A model generated the notes under the pieces. That model made no database searches, was not told the origin of the DNA, and saw only the letters and a program-made list of their open reading frames with translations. From assembly GCA_029891345.1 (NCBI GenBank), contig CM057005.1:61335760-61399759 (forward strand): a DNA stretch of 64,000 nucleotides. Direction: 5' to 3'. Of this stretch, positions 1 to 11,564 are shown in pieces. Both the position numbers and the translations under genes were made by a program. Position 1 is the first letter of the stretch; each line of letters opens with the position of its first letter. This DNA is from Dryococelus australis (taxonomy: Eukaryota > Arthropoda > Insecta > Phasmatodea > Phasmatidae).

Positions 1-168
1 TTCACTGGAATACTGCTAATATGTTAATAAATAAGAAAATAATAATTTATGCAATAACAACTTTTAAAGAAATTGCTGCGAATGATATAAATATAAACAA
101 AGCACAACACTTACTTGTCTAATGTATCTTACGAACAATAATTTGTTTTAAGAAACGTTTGAAATTAC

Positions 169-169
<1 letters not shown>

Positions 170-225
<56 letters not shown>
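170..225 (+). repeat. Poly-T tract (56 nt)
   Basis: Uninterrupted T run; could be the reversed poly-A tail of a retroposed sequence, but no SINE or LINE body is recognisable beside it. Confidence 0.95.
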
Positions 226-368
226 CCTAGATACAAAATACGAAAAACCAAATTACCAAATACGTCATCATTTTTTAATTCAAAATCTGGTCACGTGATC
301 ATTTTGTCAACAAAATCTGCCATTTCGGACACGACCATAGTTGTCTTGGTAGGAGCGCAATAAAGTTA

Positions 369-790
369 TAGGCTGTTCGCAATAAAATGAGCAGTTTTGG
401 AAGCCCTGCTTAAGATATACTTGTATGCACGTTGTGTATTCTTCCCCCTTATGTCAAATTAACATTGCCTGCCTCATCACTTTATTCATGTGTCGGTCAA
501 GTAAAATGGTGAAATGAATAGAATAGAGAACATTCTACAAAGCTGCTAATTTTCACCTTTCGACACATTTAAAAAATAGACAGCGAAAGAAACAATTTGA
601 GTTACCACAAATGATCACCTAACACTTTTCATTCAACGTTATGGCACGGAACTACTTTCCCTCCAACGTTACCAACTTTACTTGGCGCATGTCACTCAAT
701 GCTCCCGTTATATTATATGCAGGTAGGAGAAGTGATTTTTTTTCTAAAGTTGATTTCAAAAGTGCTCACTTTATCGTGCACAGCCTTTAG
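369..790 (-). mobile_element. MITE-A copy 1
   Basis: Family definition: about 410-430 bp, TIRs starting TATAGGCTGTTCAC and continuing ggtaaagtgagcacttttga, apparent TA target; the body carries a T-run followed by aatgcat, cttgaccgacgcatgaataa and acaacgtgcatacaagtaga. This copy is reversed: it begins ggctgttcgcaataaaatga and ends aaaagtgctcactttatcgt. Confidence 0.8.
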
Positions 791-1643
791 CCGAGCTAAC
801 CGCCCGCAGCAGAGTTCACGATGCACTGACAGGCGGCTTCGACGCCACATCTACCGGGTTTAAGCACGGCCCGCCCCGCTGCCTGGTCCAACGTCGTAAA
901 TGGACGCTCGCATGGCGAGCACAGATGTTATACGTGACTCGCGCCCCCCATCCCCCGAGTGAGTATGTGGAGTGTTCGAACTAGCCAGCCAACCACGCGG
1001 ACAGATTCCTGCCCGATATCTCTCAATTATTTGTACTTATTTAAACACGATTAATGTCTGCAGCCTGTATTTTTTGTTTCCGAACAGATCGGCGAAAGAA
1101 CGACTTAATAGGGTATGGATCGGGTATAAAAACGACACACGAAACACGTGTTAATTAATTCAGTCTCGGTGTCCTACATCTGGATTGCTGCACGCGATAT
1201 TTCTTACCATCTTAAGTTAGTGTTTCATCTTGAGTTACTTTTCAGATGAAACGTTCGAAAACGTGGGATATCATAGCATAGGGCATGTCTAAACATATAT
1301 ATTTTAAGCACACAATATTTTCCCCGGGTTATTTTCGAACAGTAATAATTATTAACTCATTATATACTATTTTTCTTTCTGACATTAGAAAACACGGACT
1401 GAATTCCGGTCACACTGGTTTCAACAATTGCGTAAAATTGTTCGGTGTAATAATGAGGTTCAAATTTTAAAATTAAATCTCAACAGTAAGTTATATAGAG
1501 ATAGAAATAAACACACGATATGGCACAGATACCACCACCTCAATAGTATAAACAGTAGGTACACAGAAGAAATCGACGTCAAATTAGGGAAGCTGGTCGC
1601 GTGTGGGAGGTATTATTCGCTGTTGAGGATACATTCCGTGTCT
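791..1643. other. No gene recognised
   Basis: A GC-richer stretch at 795-965 followed by AT-rich sequence. Small open frames only, none with a motif. Confidence 0.5.
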
Positions 1644-1939
1644 CATGAACAGAGACCTGCGAAATTCGCGTTATTATTTGGGCACACGTTAAACTTTATA
1701 CACGCGTACCTTTACAAATACGTTTGTCATTGGAGCACAGTGTATCTGGACACGTCTTGGGTAACTCAGCGCCAATGAATGAACACTTCACAATTGTGTG
1801 CCGCAATCGCGTGCAATTCAGTCTGAAAGGGCGTGGCTTCACATCTGTGCAGATATGACGCCGGCTCCAGTAAAGACAGAGCCGTGAAGTTTAGCCTAGT
1901 ACCGAATAATAACGCGAGTTTCGTATGTCTCTACTCACA
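1644..1939. mobile_element. MITE-E copy 1
   Basis: TIRs: left cagagacctgcgaaattcgc then gttattattt; right (minus) gtagagacatacgaaactcg then cgttattatt. About 295 bp with CCAAT-like motifs inside and no coding capacity. Confidence 0.7.
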
Positions 1940-3318
1940 AGTAGGTGATGCCAATAATATTAAGAACAAGTAGACTTTTATTAGTCCTGATATGTGAAAA
2001 GAACGTTACACCGACAGTGGTACACTTCCAAAAAAAAATTTGTTCATTGCAAGGATTAAAATAATATATTTATTTGTGATTGAAAATCTTACATGTGGTA
2101 CTTGAAATAACAAGCTGCCGAACGGGAAACAGAAAAAGCGTCCCTTACTTCCCAAAGACAAATGTTTATAATGTTATATCCACTGTCAAATTTTACAATG
2201 GTTTTTTTTAAATTGTGTTAAAAGAACAATAATGGAAATAACATGCCGGAAAAAGAGACAACTAATTCATTCGAAAGAAAATGTCAGAGTTGAGTATACA
2301 GTTATCATTATTTTTTAAAACCGTTAGCCATTCGTGTGCCGATTTATTTTAAGGAAACGGACAAAAGCGGAGTCATAACGACTGCTATTTATTTCAAACG
2401 GAGCGCACTGCCAGACATTTTAATTTAAACTGTTTTCAGATTTATGACTGACGATGACATGTATCAAAACATGTTCTCGAAATATGGTGTCTCGTTTAAT
2501 GAAAGTCCTCGAGACAACCTGTTCCTGCTCTATCAATTGATTTTCGTTTTATTTTTTTTTCCGATCTTTCGAATATACCTGATTACATTTGTAGCCATTC
2601 AATCGTCGCTTTCTGTAAGAAATAAAATTTCATCGCGTTTTTAACAAAGCGGTATTTTGAATAGTAAACTAAAGTGTGACAGTGCCAAAAGTTATTATCT
2701 CCACAAAAAAAAAAAATTCGTGAAGCAGAAAATTACGTATATAACAAATGTGGGGTACAGTACTTCATTTGTATTGCAGAATGTATGTGATTTCCTAAGA
2801 GGTTGTACTAGTAACACACATCCAATTTAACATTAAAAATTTAGCGTTTGTTGACGTTACAATTAATTTTCATTGTTAAAGACTCTCTGTATATCAATAT
2901 CTAAAATTAAAAAAAAGCAGGAGACGTACAAATGCGTAGTTTAATATTAGTTAATACAGGGAACCTGCAATATTGCAAGATACCAAATAATAATTATCCT
3001 AAAAATATAAGAAACATCGTAGCAGGCTTAGTTTCGCTTAATACTTTAGTTATTGCAATTGAAATGATTTCAACGTTTGTCAACCACATGCCACAATATC
3101 GAACAATATTTAATCCAGTGTTCTGGAGTTTCAGTTAAGAAGAAACTTGAAGAATAATTTCAGAAGTCAGTTTCGTTGACATGGTTTATTTTTAATGCAT
3201 ATGAAGTCTAACGTAACAATTCTGGCGAACATCATTTTAGAATTGAATTCGCGCTTTCCCTTGACTAACTTGCAGTAATTTTTTTTTTTTTCGTAGAAAT
3301 GATTTAACGTGTTCTCTG
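1940..3318. other. No feature recognised
   Basis: AT-rich sequence with scattered A and T runs; no repeat shared with the rest of the window was noticed. Confidence 0.5.
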
Positions 3319-3570
3319 AACCTATCGGGTTGGCCGGCTCCTAACATCGGTATTGAGAGCCGATGACAGGGAAAACGAAGTGAGTATGGAGTAGCGGTGG
3401 AATGAAAGGGTGGGAGAAACGGGAGACCTCCGAGAAAACCCGCTGACCAGTGGTATCATCCGGCACGATTCCCACATGCGAAAGTCCCGGGAGTGAATCC
3501 GCCAGGAATCGAGCCCGGTTGACCTACGCGAGAGGCGAGTAGTCTAACCAATGCATCACCACGGCTCCTA
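3319..3570 (-). repeat. tRNA-derived SINE, copy 1
   Basis: On the minus strand it starts ggagccgtggtgatgcattg, the tRNA-like head, with an A-box-like gtgatgcattggttagact and a B-box-like ggctcgattcc about 45 nt later. The plus-strand body carries gagagccgatga and cacgattcccacatgcg, shared by all five copies here. The far end near 3320 is more decayed. Confidence 0.75.
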
Positions 3571-4258
3571 AGAGCAGTTTGAGAAAATATATTTTAATCG
3601 CCATACACAGGGTGGAATTTTAGCGATGGGGACAAACTACAATAGACGATCCCTGAGAGTATAAGGAGCTAAAAAGGTCATATGGACATATGTCGGGAAA
3701 TGCATGGTTTCTATAAACGAGAACATTAATTCATTCATCATTCCTGTACAGTACGATGCATTGCACAGCATGCTGTCATTAGGCCACCGTTAGATGAGGC
3801 CACGATCAAATTTGCCACCCTGCTTTCTAATGGCGTCACCGACAGCATGGATGCGCTGTTCCAGCGTCTGCAAGTCTGGGATGGGTTTAGCACTCACACC
3901 AACTTCCAGGTGCCCCCACAGGTAGAAATCGAAAGGGTTGAGGTCCAGTGACCTTGCGGGCCATACAACTCGACCACCTAGTCGGATCCATCGACAGGGG
4001 AAGACGTTGTCGAGATGCCTCCGCGCGGTAATGCGGAAGTGGTCTGGCGCAACATCATGTGCCAACCACATGACCCTTCGTACCACCAAAGACTTCTCTT
4101 CCAGCAGGTGAGGCAGGGTCACCCGCAGGAAGTGCAGATACGCCTCTCCTGTGAGGCGTTGGAGAAGGACGACTGGTCCCACGAGGCGGTCGCCAATAAT
4201 CTTCGCCCCATACATTGAGGCTGAGGCTGAACCTGTGCTTATTGTTGGCTGTCACCAT

Positions 4259-4905
4259 TTTTTAATTTTTTATTTTATTTGAAATTATTTAATACATTGT
4301 TGATGCCATTATTGTATATTAGGGGTCTATTACAACTAATGAGATTTTATAGCAGCTGTTGAAGAATCATGCGTGTGAGGATTAAACATATACTTACGAC
4401 TACATATCAGACACTTATAGTGAGGCTATTTTGACTTTGCAACGAAATAAATAAGTAAATAAATAAATAAACACATTACCAAACAATATAGTATGTCATT
4501 TAGTTTACTAATATATGAAGATCACTTATTGCTGTGTCCGAACTAGGTACTACATATTTATACAGTCATTGTAATGATTCCCAAACATTCAGAGTACTGA
4601 AGTGGCCAATTAATTCATACAGTAAAAAATGCCATCCAAATAGTGTCAGCTCCCTGTAAATTATATAGGAGTTCCTTTTTCAAGTGTTTTTTGAAACAAC
4701 TAGCATTGGGTAGTTGTTTAAGCCGAGTGGGCAAAGCATTGCATAATTGGTAACCATAAAATGCGGGTAGAAGCCTGCCGTACTCTGTTTGTATCGTGTG
4801 TGGGAACTTAATCGTTTGCTTGTCCGGTGTTGTGTTTATGCTTGTTGTGGTTTAGGTTTTGCTCTATCTTACTGCAGTAAGTGAACACTAGTAAGCTGAG
4901 TTCAT
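4259..4905 (-). mobile_element. 5'-truncated non-LTR retrotransposon (LINE) 3' end
   Basis: This block interrupts the transposase between the residues HLWAMQSH and VTANNKHRF. Reading minus from about 4839 to 4617 gives an open stretch that includes ALPTRLKQLPNASCFKKHL and ends in a stop near 4617. That pattern (N-A-L-P ... K-K-x-L) is typical of the extreme C-terminus of reverse transcriptases of the Jockey/CR1-like non-LTR clades. An in-frame stop lies just upstream (about 4852), so only a short coding tail survives. The 3' end (plus-strand left edge, 4259-4290) is A/T-rich with AATAAA-like runs. I could not define a convincing target-site duplication. Clade is inference. Confidence 0.6.
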
Positions 4906-5276
4906 GAATTATTTTCAGTGACTCTGCATAGCCCATAAATGGGTGTTGAGGAGGTCATCGATACAGTTCCTCGTAGAGGTCGACTTATCATCAGTGAATA
5001 GGATGGATGACAGAAATCCCAGATTGTGCAAGAAACCAGCGACAAAACCGTTCCCCCGGGAAGGAAAGTCCGTCGGCAATAAGCCCTGCACACGTCGTAA
5101 GTGATACGGGTAGTAGCGGTCGTCTTGGAGAATGTTCCTCGCGGTCGTCTCGCTTACCCGAGGCTGCCTGGTGCAGATAACGGGGTCATCTTCCACAGTG
5201 TTGATCGCATGTTCCTCCAAGGCCAGTGTACGTACTTGGCTCAGTCTCCCTTCCTCAATACCCATTCCCGTGTTAA

Positions 5277-5729
5277 GGGTCCTATATACTGAAACGTTTT
5301 CTGTGAAATCGTTGTTTGCGCCTAAACGCGTCTCGGTAAATAAATGTTCTGGAAATACGAAGTTTTGCTGGATAGGATAAAAAAAACTATTGTCTATGTC
5401 GCTATCTTTTTACTTTTATCATATTATGTGTATCAATGGAGAAAAAAAAATCGTGAAAGTGGTCAAATATCGCATTTTTAAAGCTTTCCTTTGAAGTTTC
5501 TTTAAGCGGTAAGAGAAAAGTATGACTATGCGCAGGTAGTTTGACCTGTGTACTTTCATCGCGAGTAATAATATCCCACTGTTACACATCTAGTTTACAC
5601 AATAAAGCGTTACGCCGGAAACACCGCACGCCTTGCGCGTAGGAGCGATGAGGCGCTAGGCGTGCGTGTTAGTGTCGCCCGTATCGCTCCCTCTGTTCTT
5701 GACCCGGGACGCGCAGCTACATAGTCCTC
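5277..5729 (+). mobile_element. MITE-B copy 1 (453 bp, TTAA-type target), inside the transposase pseudogene
   Basis: Flanked by TTAA (5273-5276) and TCAA (5730-5733, a decayed copy). The left end starts GGGTCCTATA; the right end reads gcgcgcagctacatag before the flank. The core carries a highly conserved stretch with gaggcgctaggcg and tacgggcgac-type sequence shared with three other copies in this window. It has no coding capacity. Removing it brings the transposase blocks ending CETGSLRG and beginning GIEEGRLSQVRTLALEE together. Confidence 0.75.
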
Positions 5730-6178
5730 TCAATGAGCCTGTCTCACACAGGCAGCAAAACACTGATGCAAACATTTCATTGTGCGGTTGCTGTCCGTGG
5801 GGATACTTTTCCCGGTACAGCCATGTCGCCTCCCTCCCATTGCCATTTGTCTGTCCGTGCGAAAAGACCACGTTGGCCTGTTCCGGATTGGAATATCGGG
5901 CCATTGTACCACAGCGCTGCAACTCCAGGGCGAGTCGGCAACAGCCATGAAGCGGATGCTTCATTTCAGTGATGATAACGCTTAGAGAGTAAATTTCCCT
6001 TTTTGGCTTACAAAAATTTTCCTTTTTTTAAGTAAAACTTCCCTCGAACAAAATTTCTTCCATTAAAAACACATAAAATTACGGTATTAAAAGTATATAT
6101 TGGTAAATTACAAAGAAAGCACTGATGTTCATACAAAAACAATCCTTCGTCGTATGTTTAAATTGAAATACAGTCGTG

Positions 6179-6400
6179 TATAGCCTATTCAAGGTGAAGT
6201 GAGCCTCTTTGGAATAATAGTTAATAAATTATTATTTTGGCGTTAGATGTTAACTACTGAGTGCGATGGAAAATATGCTCTATGTATATTACTTACATGG
6301 CAATATTCATTTCAAAAATGTATTTAAAGGATAAAAACTGTCCGGAAGGATAAAGTAACTAGGGCCTCAAAAGTGCTCACTTTACCGCGAACAGCCTATA
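6179..6400 (-). mobile_element. MITE-A' copy 1 (short core variant)
   Basis: MITE-A' has the same TIRs as MITE-A but a different core of about 180 bp. This copy starts tatagcctattcaaggtgaa, ends aagtgctcactttaccgcga then acagcctata, and carries ggataaagtaactagggcct, complementary to agttactttttc in the other A' copies. Confidence 0.75.
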
Positions 6401-6423
6401 ACATTTAATATTCCATATCGTTG

Positions 6424-6660
6424 TTAGTGTCTGCGCTTCTCTGTATTCATCCTCCCAGGAATTGGGGATTGGAAATTATTTCTGATCACAGATATGGAAT
6501 TTAATACATCGGTTCTAAGTTTTTTACGCTTCTTGCATTTTACATCAGTTACAATACTAAAAATACGTTCTGCTTCTGGTTTTGAGTGGGTAATTTTATT
6601 TTGTTTTTTTTTTTTTTTCCCGCTATCTATTTTAAGTTTGTAAACAGAACCCTTACAAGA
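6424..6660 (-). pseudogene. hAT-type transposase C-terminal dimerisation domain remnant
   Basis: The minus strand encodes THSKPEAERIFSIVTDVK followed by KKRKKLRTDVLNS and ISVIRNNF. This fits the hAT family dimerisation domain (H-S-x4-ER-x-FS ... K-x-R-x-L-x4-L), usually the last 80 or so residues of hAT transposases and of domesticated ZBED/SCAND3-type relatives. Upstream is a lysine-coding A-run (gggaaaaaaaaaaaaaac) and no recognisable catalytic region, so this is a fragment. Whether it derives from an autonomous hAT element or a related repeat cannot be decided here. Confidence 0.65.
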
Positions 6661-7431
6661 CTCTGACTTTTTCACTTACTCTACAAATTCTAAAAATACG
6701 AACGAAACTGCGGAAACATAACTTGTACGTCACACAATACATATACTTAACTAATACTTGTTTCTTATTTCGCAACAAAGATACCTCGGGACGTATCAAA
6801 ATTTCCCTCGAAAAGCGAAATTTCCCTCGACTTACAATCACTGCCTCATGTTACCGCCTTCTAGCGAGGAACCAATGCATATCTGGACATATACGTACAT
6901 TATACCTTTATTGTTCTTTATCCTCTCAGCGATCGTCTCCTTTATGCATCAAACACACTGCCTTATGAGGACATGTTTTATATTCAGTAAGCACTTTCAT
7001 GAAAGTTTCTGCCAGTTAGAAGATGTTTTTTTGAATTTGCAACGAGAGGATATTTTGAACGAGATTACTGGGATGTGACAAATTTCACAGGCGGTCGACG
7101 AAGGAAACGAAAGAGCCATGTGTTATTGTTGCTCCTCGTTAGCAATCCTCCTAGCCTTCGTTGTTAGAATCTCTAGAGTGAAAATCCTCGTTCAATCTGA
7201 AAATGAAAGATACTTTTTTTTATATATGTAGGTATTGTTGAGTGCAAATGCATTTAACAAGATGCCCTAGGAATCCGTTTCCGTGTGCTGTATATCTCAG
7301 CGTGATGAATTATAAATCGTCTTTAAATCGGTAACATTTGGCGAGTTAAATGATCGGTAATATTTCAGAGATTATGACAAAAAAGAGTTTACGACCCGTT
7401 AATTTTAGAAGGGATACCCAGAGCTGTAATC
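6661..7431. other. No feature recognised
   Basis: Contains an open frame of about 106 codons (6758-7078) without any motif; probably chance. Confidence 0.45.
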
Positions 7432-7780
7432 TTATCACGATAAACTGAGAAATTTTGAAAGCTATGCTTAAGATCTACACGTACGCACATTATGTACCCT
7501 TCCGCTCTATGTACAATTAACATTGCCATGTGCCTCATCACTTCATCCATGCGTCGGCCAGGTGAAACTGCGAAACCGTAAGAAAAGTAAATATTTTACA
7601 AACTGGCCAATTCTTACACTTATATGCATTAAAAAATGGTAATCAAAACTAACAATTTCAGCATTCACAAATGTTCACCTGACACGTTTAATTTAACACT
7701 GAGACGTGGAAATGCTTTCCATTCGTAGTTGCCAACTTTACTGGGCGCATGCCAGTCAATGTGTCCGTTAAAATACATAC
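7432..7780 (-). mobile_element. MITE-A copy 2, decayed and lacking its far end
   Basis: Starts tatcacgataaactgagaaa and runs through gcgtcggccaggtgaaactg to cagtcaatgtgtccgttaaa. The last part is missing where copy 3 begins in opposite orientation, giving a head-to-head pair. Confidence 0.65.
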
Positions 7781-7789
7781 GCTGTTAAA

Positions 7790-8207
7790 TGCTGTTCACG
7801 ATGAAGTCAGCACTTAGAAACGAACCTAAGAAAAAAGTCACAGCCCCTGCATCACATATATATTTAACGGGAGCACTGACTGGCATTCGCCCAGTCAAGT
7901 TGGTAACGATGGCTGTAAAGTAGTTCCATATTTTAACGTCTAATCAAAAGTGTTTGGTGACCATTTAAACTAAAATTATTTATTTCGCTTCTCTTTTTTT
8001 TAAATGTATTGAAGTGTAAAAACGAGCAGATTTGAGAAATAATTACTTTTCTAATGATTCGAGGGTTTCACTTGACCGACGCATGAAGAAAATGATGAAG
8101 GCCCATGACAATGTTAATTTTACATTAAGGCGAATGAATACACATGCATGCAAGTAGATCATAAGCAGGGCTTTCGAAAGTGCTTATTTTACCGTGAATA
8201 GTCTATA
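7790..8207 (+). mobile_element. MITE-A copy 3
   Basis: Begins tgctgttcacgatgaagtca, ends gtgcttattttaccgtgaat then agtctata. Contains ttgaccgacgcatgaagaaa. Confidence 0.75.
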
Positions 8208-8696
8208 GGGGCAGTGACGTTTCTCAGAGGTTGATTCAGACAGTACTCAGCCATGAACATCGCGTAAGCCTAAAGAAACTGCCATTGCTTAATGCCATCG
8301 AGGAATATGAAGCGAAAAGCTGGAGACACAATAGCCCGACGAACACAACACAACAGACAGATATGACGTCAGAGCTCGACGGAATTTTTAATTAAATTTT
8401 ATTCAGTTTTCACAATATCCCGACGAAATCTGCCTGACAAGTATGTTAGATGGCTGTTGGAAAGTTCTACTACGGCAAGTTATCCTTATGAAGCCTATAT
8501 TTACTTTTCCAAACTCGCGATAGAGCGAATGATTAATTTGATTTTGACAGTATTTTAATTTATACGATAAATAAGAAGTATTTAACAAACTGGGACGTTA
8601 TTTTGGCGACAAGTTAGTAAACTATATGATTTACTACATTCAGGAAACACGCACGAAATTTTGTTTTCTAATGCTGTATTTACATTTATTGCGCGC

Positions 8697-8816
8697 CCCG
8701 ACGAGTCCGACACTATGGAAAGTAGAAATAGAATCTACCTTTGTCGGGCTGTCGGGGCTGCGATTTTGTCTGACTGACGTCACTACTATGATTTCGTCGT
8801 GTCGGATTCGTCGGGG
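8697..8816. mobile_element. Small GC-rich inverted-repeat element (120 bp)
   Basis: Left ccccgacgagtccgacac and right gtgtcggattcgtcgggg are inverted repeats with one mismatch in 18. Between them lie tgtcgggctgtcggggctg and a CRE-like tgacgtca (near 8776). GC content contrasts with its AT-rich surroundings. Confidence 0.6.
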
Positions 8817-9834
8817 TATTGTGGCTCCAGCTAGAGGGATTGGTAACGCGCAGTCAACTCGACACACTCAAGACACTATTTTAGAAACGTCATCTGGACC
8901 GCCAGATTAGGGACTTGCCTACAATTAGCTCTGTCCGCAGGGAAACGACTGACGACGCCCATTGGCGTATGTGACACTGTGACGTCACGGTCCACGTCCG
9001 CATGCCCTATAGTTTGTTAGTTCGTCGATTAAATTGAACTTGTGCTGGCATGTGCAAACCTTCGTCTCGAGACTCTAGAAAAAAATTTTTTTTTATACAT
9101 AAGATCTCTCACACGATAAAAAAGAACAGCATATTACAATAAACACTGATAAACAATCTAAGATTATAATAAACATACATACTTGCAAAGAATACACTGT
9201 GTACTGGCAATATATGGGTCAATTATTATAGTAACGGAAATGAAAAAAAAAAATAAAAAAAGAATTACAAAAACCAACAAATACAATACTGATGTCAGAA
9301 CAGAAGCTCAAAACACTGAATTACAACACTCAAATCAATTGCATATTAGTTTTTATATTGTGTACTGTAAAAAATAGTTAGTGGTTTGACAAATGCTTGT
9401 ACAAATACAAAGATTTCTCTTGTAAAACTACAAGGGCCACCTTCGTAGTAGAAGTCAAGAAATGTTTGCACTATACTGACTCGTGTCCACGAGCTTCAGC
9501 AAAAAGGCGGACACTCAACTAACAACGTAAAACCGTGTATAGCTGCTTCTGTAAAACTATGGGTGATGTCAAGTGTAGTTGCGCCCAAAAATTAATGTAT
9601 TGGGAGTTTGAATAACATAAAAAGTTTAAGAAACTCAAATAATCATAATAAAGCGACAATTTCAATTAAATGTGACCGTATTACTCATTAACTGTTGACA
9701 TTTTCTAGCCACACGCTACTCTTAAAATGAAATTCTGTACCGGTAGATGTATTCTACTTAATCGAATAACAATTTGTAAGTACTTGGAGTTACATTTACC
9801 ATGAAAAGAAAAGCTTAGTACGTAAGTCAAGTTG
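8817..9834. other. No gene recognised
   Basis: Contains a palindromic CRE-like gtgacgtcac near 8991-9000 beside the GC-rich inverted-repeat element; the rest is AT-rich and featureless. Confidence 0.45.
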
Positions 9835-10150
9835 GCCGTGTGGGTAAGGGTGCAGGCTATTATAGGCTGTTCACGGTAAAGTGAGCACTTTTGATGCCCT
9901 AGTTACTTTTTTCTTCCAACCATTTCTTATCCTTTAACCATCCTTTTTTAAATTAATATTACCATGTAAATCATTAATGCAGTGTATATATTCCACCGCA
10001 GTCGAGATTTTACGTCTAAGGCTGAAATAAAATATATTTATGGATTATTATTCAAAATAAGAGGGCTTTCAAAAGTGCTCACTTTACCGTGAAAAGCCTG
10101 TAGTGTAAGGCGTGTGGGTTGCAGTCCCCGAGCTTGCAAAGCGTAAAAGT
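9835..10150 (+). repeat. tRNA-like/SINE head split by MITE-A' copy 2
   Basis: gttggccgtgtgggtaaggg carries an A-box pattern; after the MITE (9861-10102) the sequence ggcgtgtgggttgcagtccc carries a B-box pattern. Joined, the A/B spacing is normal for a tRNA-derived sequence. Confidence 0.5.
9861..10102 (+). mobile_element. MITE-A' copy 2, inserted in a tRNA-like sequence
   Basis: Starts tataggctgttcacggtaaa, ends gtgctcactttaccgtgaaa then agcctgta. Core begins gatgccctagttactttttt. Confidence 0.8.
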
Positions 10151-11037
10151 TTTTTCCCCCCATTAATTGTATTTAAATTATATATTTAATATTTTTTTCG
10201 ATATTCAAATATTAATTCATCACATCTGTTTTCTAGAAGAAAAATAAAATTTATGTACACTTTTCGATACTGTAAGTTGTAATTCAAGGCTATCATTTGT
10301 AATATTAAAATATATGTTTTGCAGATTTTACAAGGAAACTGTTTGTAGTTGTACAAAGCAATTTCTTGGCAACTGGGTTTCCAAGGATTTTTGTCGTGAA
10401 AGTACAAAAATATTTTCAGAGTGTGAATACATTTAAAATGGGGGTATTTCAAATAATCAATAACAAAAAAAGCCGTCATAGTTATGTTTTCATTGTTTTT
10501 TTTTTTGTTGTCAGCAATTTTATACACATTACATCTTCATGTTGAGACCGTAGATAGAATACGGGGTAGAGTGTTCATGCCAAGAGCGCAGTAGTTATTA
10601 TACCTGTCCAAAAATTAAACTGTTTTCTATAGCACTGTTTACACATTTAAATACTTCTAAATGTTTTCAAGTTTTAATACACCTAGAATATACTCAAGTT
10701 AGATATATGAAAGGGTGGATTCGTTGAAAAAGTTAACTTAAGACAAGACGTAATTCAGTGTTGATCAAGTGATTTTGATAGTTTTATAGACGATGGATAA
10801 GTCAGTGTCAGGGATGTGTACGCAATTGTTAATACTTCTGGTAGTTATCCGAATGTTCCAGTCAACATCTTCATATTTGCATCACCATAATTAACGGTAG
10901 AGGCTAAGTGCAGTACTGGGAATCGACTCTACCGGTTAAGCACTAAAGCTGGCTGATACATCGCGAACGTTGGCATTTTCATTGATTTGCAGGCAAAAAT
11001 AATCGATTTTAAGTAAATTTCACTGTTTCAGATAATC
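10151..11037. other. No feature recognised
   Basis: AT-rich; one minus-strand open frame of 113 codons (10527-10186) with AT-driven composition and no motif. Confidence 0.45.
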
Positions 11038-11347
11038 ATCAGTAGAGACCAGCAAAATTCGCGTTACAATGTAAGGACAGACTGAACTCCAAGTTACTGT
11101 GCTTTGGCCACCCACGGCCATTGGTCAGAAATATGTATGGCTCGCCTCGGAGAACTCTTCTAAGCCAATAAGATAATATCAGCTGTGGAGTGGCCAATCT
11201 CTCTGAAGGAGAACAAGCAGGTAGGTGACATTGGTTAAAGTATAGCGGCCAATGAAATCACGGACTGAGCTAACTTGTTTATAAGGCGGTGGACTATATC
11301 CTATCACCGAGAGATAGCGCGAATTTTGCAAGTCTCTAGTCACCAGG
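11038..11347. mobile_element. MITE-E copy 2
   Basis: Left agtagagaccagcaaaattc then gcgttac; right (minus) actagagacttgcaaaattc then gcgct. About 310 bp; contains cggccattggtcag and taagccaataag. Confidence 0.7.
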
Positions 11348-11564
11348 AAGAAATGCGTCATCTGCCAGGCTGTAACGGCGCAGAGTAAACAAATGAACAG
11401 AAAAGAAATGACGTAGTGGTTCCGTTGTGGGCGTGCCCAATATCTAGTTGGTCGCGCAAAATTCTGGGAACGGACCCTTGTGTCTGACTGGCTACCACGG
11501 GTTGCGAAGGTTTCCCTATTGGTTATGCTGCCGGTTGGCAAGTACACTGTGTACAAGTGGAACT

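Larger units (their letters stand above)
3790..5904 (-). pseudogene. Tc1/mariner-superfamily (Tc3-like) transposase, split by two insertions
   Basis: Three minus-strand blocks form one DNA-transposon transposase. The N-terminal block (start codon 5904-5902 down to about 5735) begins MARYSNPEQANVVF and ends CETGSLRG, matching the helix-turn-helix (DUF4817-type) head of arthropod Tc3-like transposases. The middle block (about 5265 to 4915) has YPYHLRRVQGLLPTDFP and the first catalytic segment SSILFTDD. The last block (about 4258 to 3790) has HRFSLSLNVWG, then LTGEAYLHFL, the second catalytic segment LAHDVAPDHF, and the third-residue motif LDLNPFDFYLWGHL. Catalytic aspartates appear kept, but the frame is broken, with frameshifts (for instance between VWG and IIGDRLVGP) and two insertions: a MITE-B at 5277-5729 and a LINE fragment at about 4259-4905. 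A terminal-repeat-like end (acacagggtgg) lies near 3604-3616. The gene is dead. Family recognition is firm; the exact subfamily is not. Confidence 0.85.

Noticed and set aside
4259..4905. Intron of the Tc3-like transposase
   Set aside because: It lacks consensus donor and acceptor at the edges and contains a reverse-transcriptase C-terminal tail, so a LINE insertion explains it better.
5656..5985. Several overlapping plus-strand ORFs (up to 94 residues)
   Set aside because: Shadows of the minus-strand transposase N-terminus and of MITE-B.
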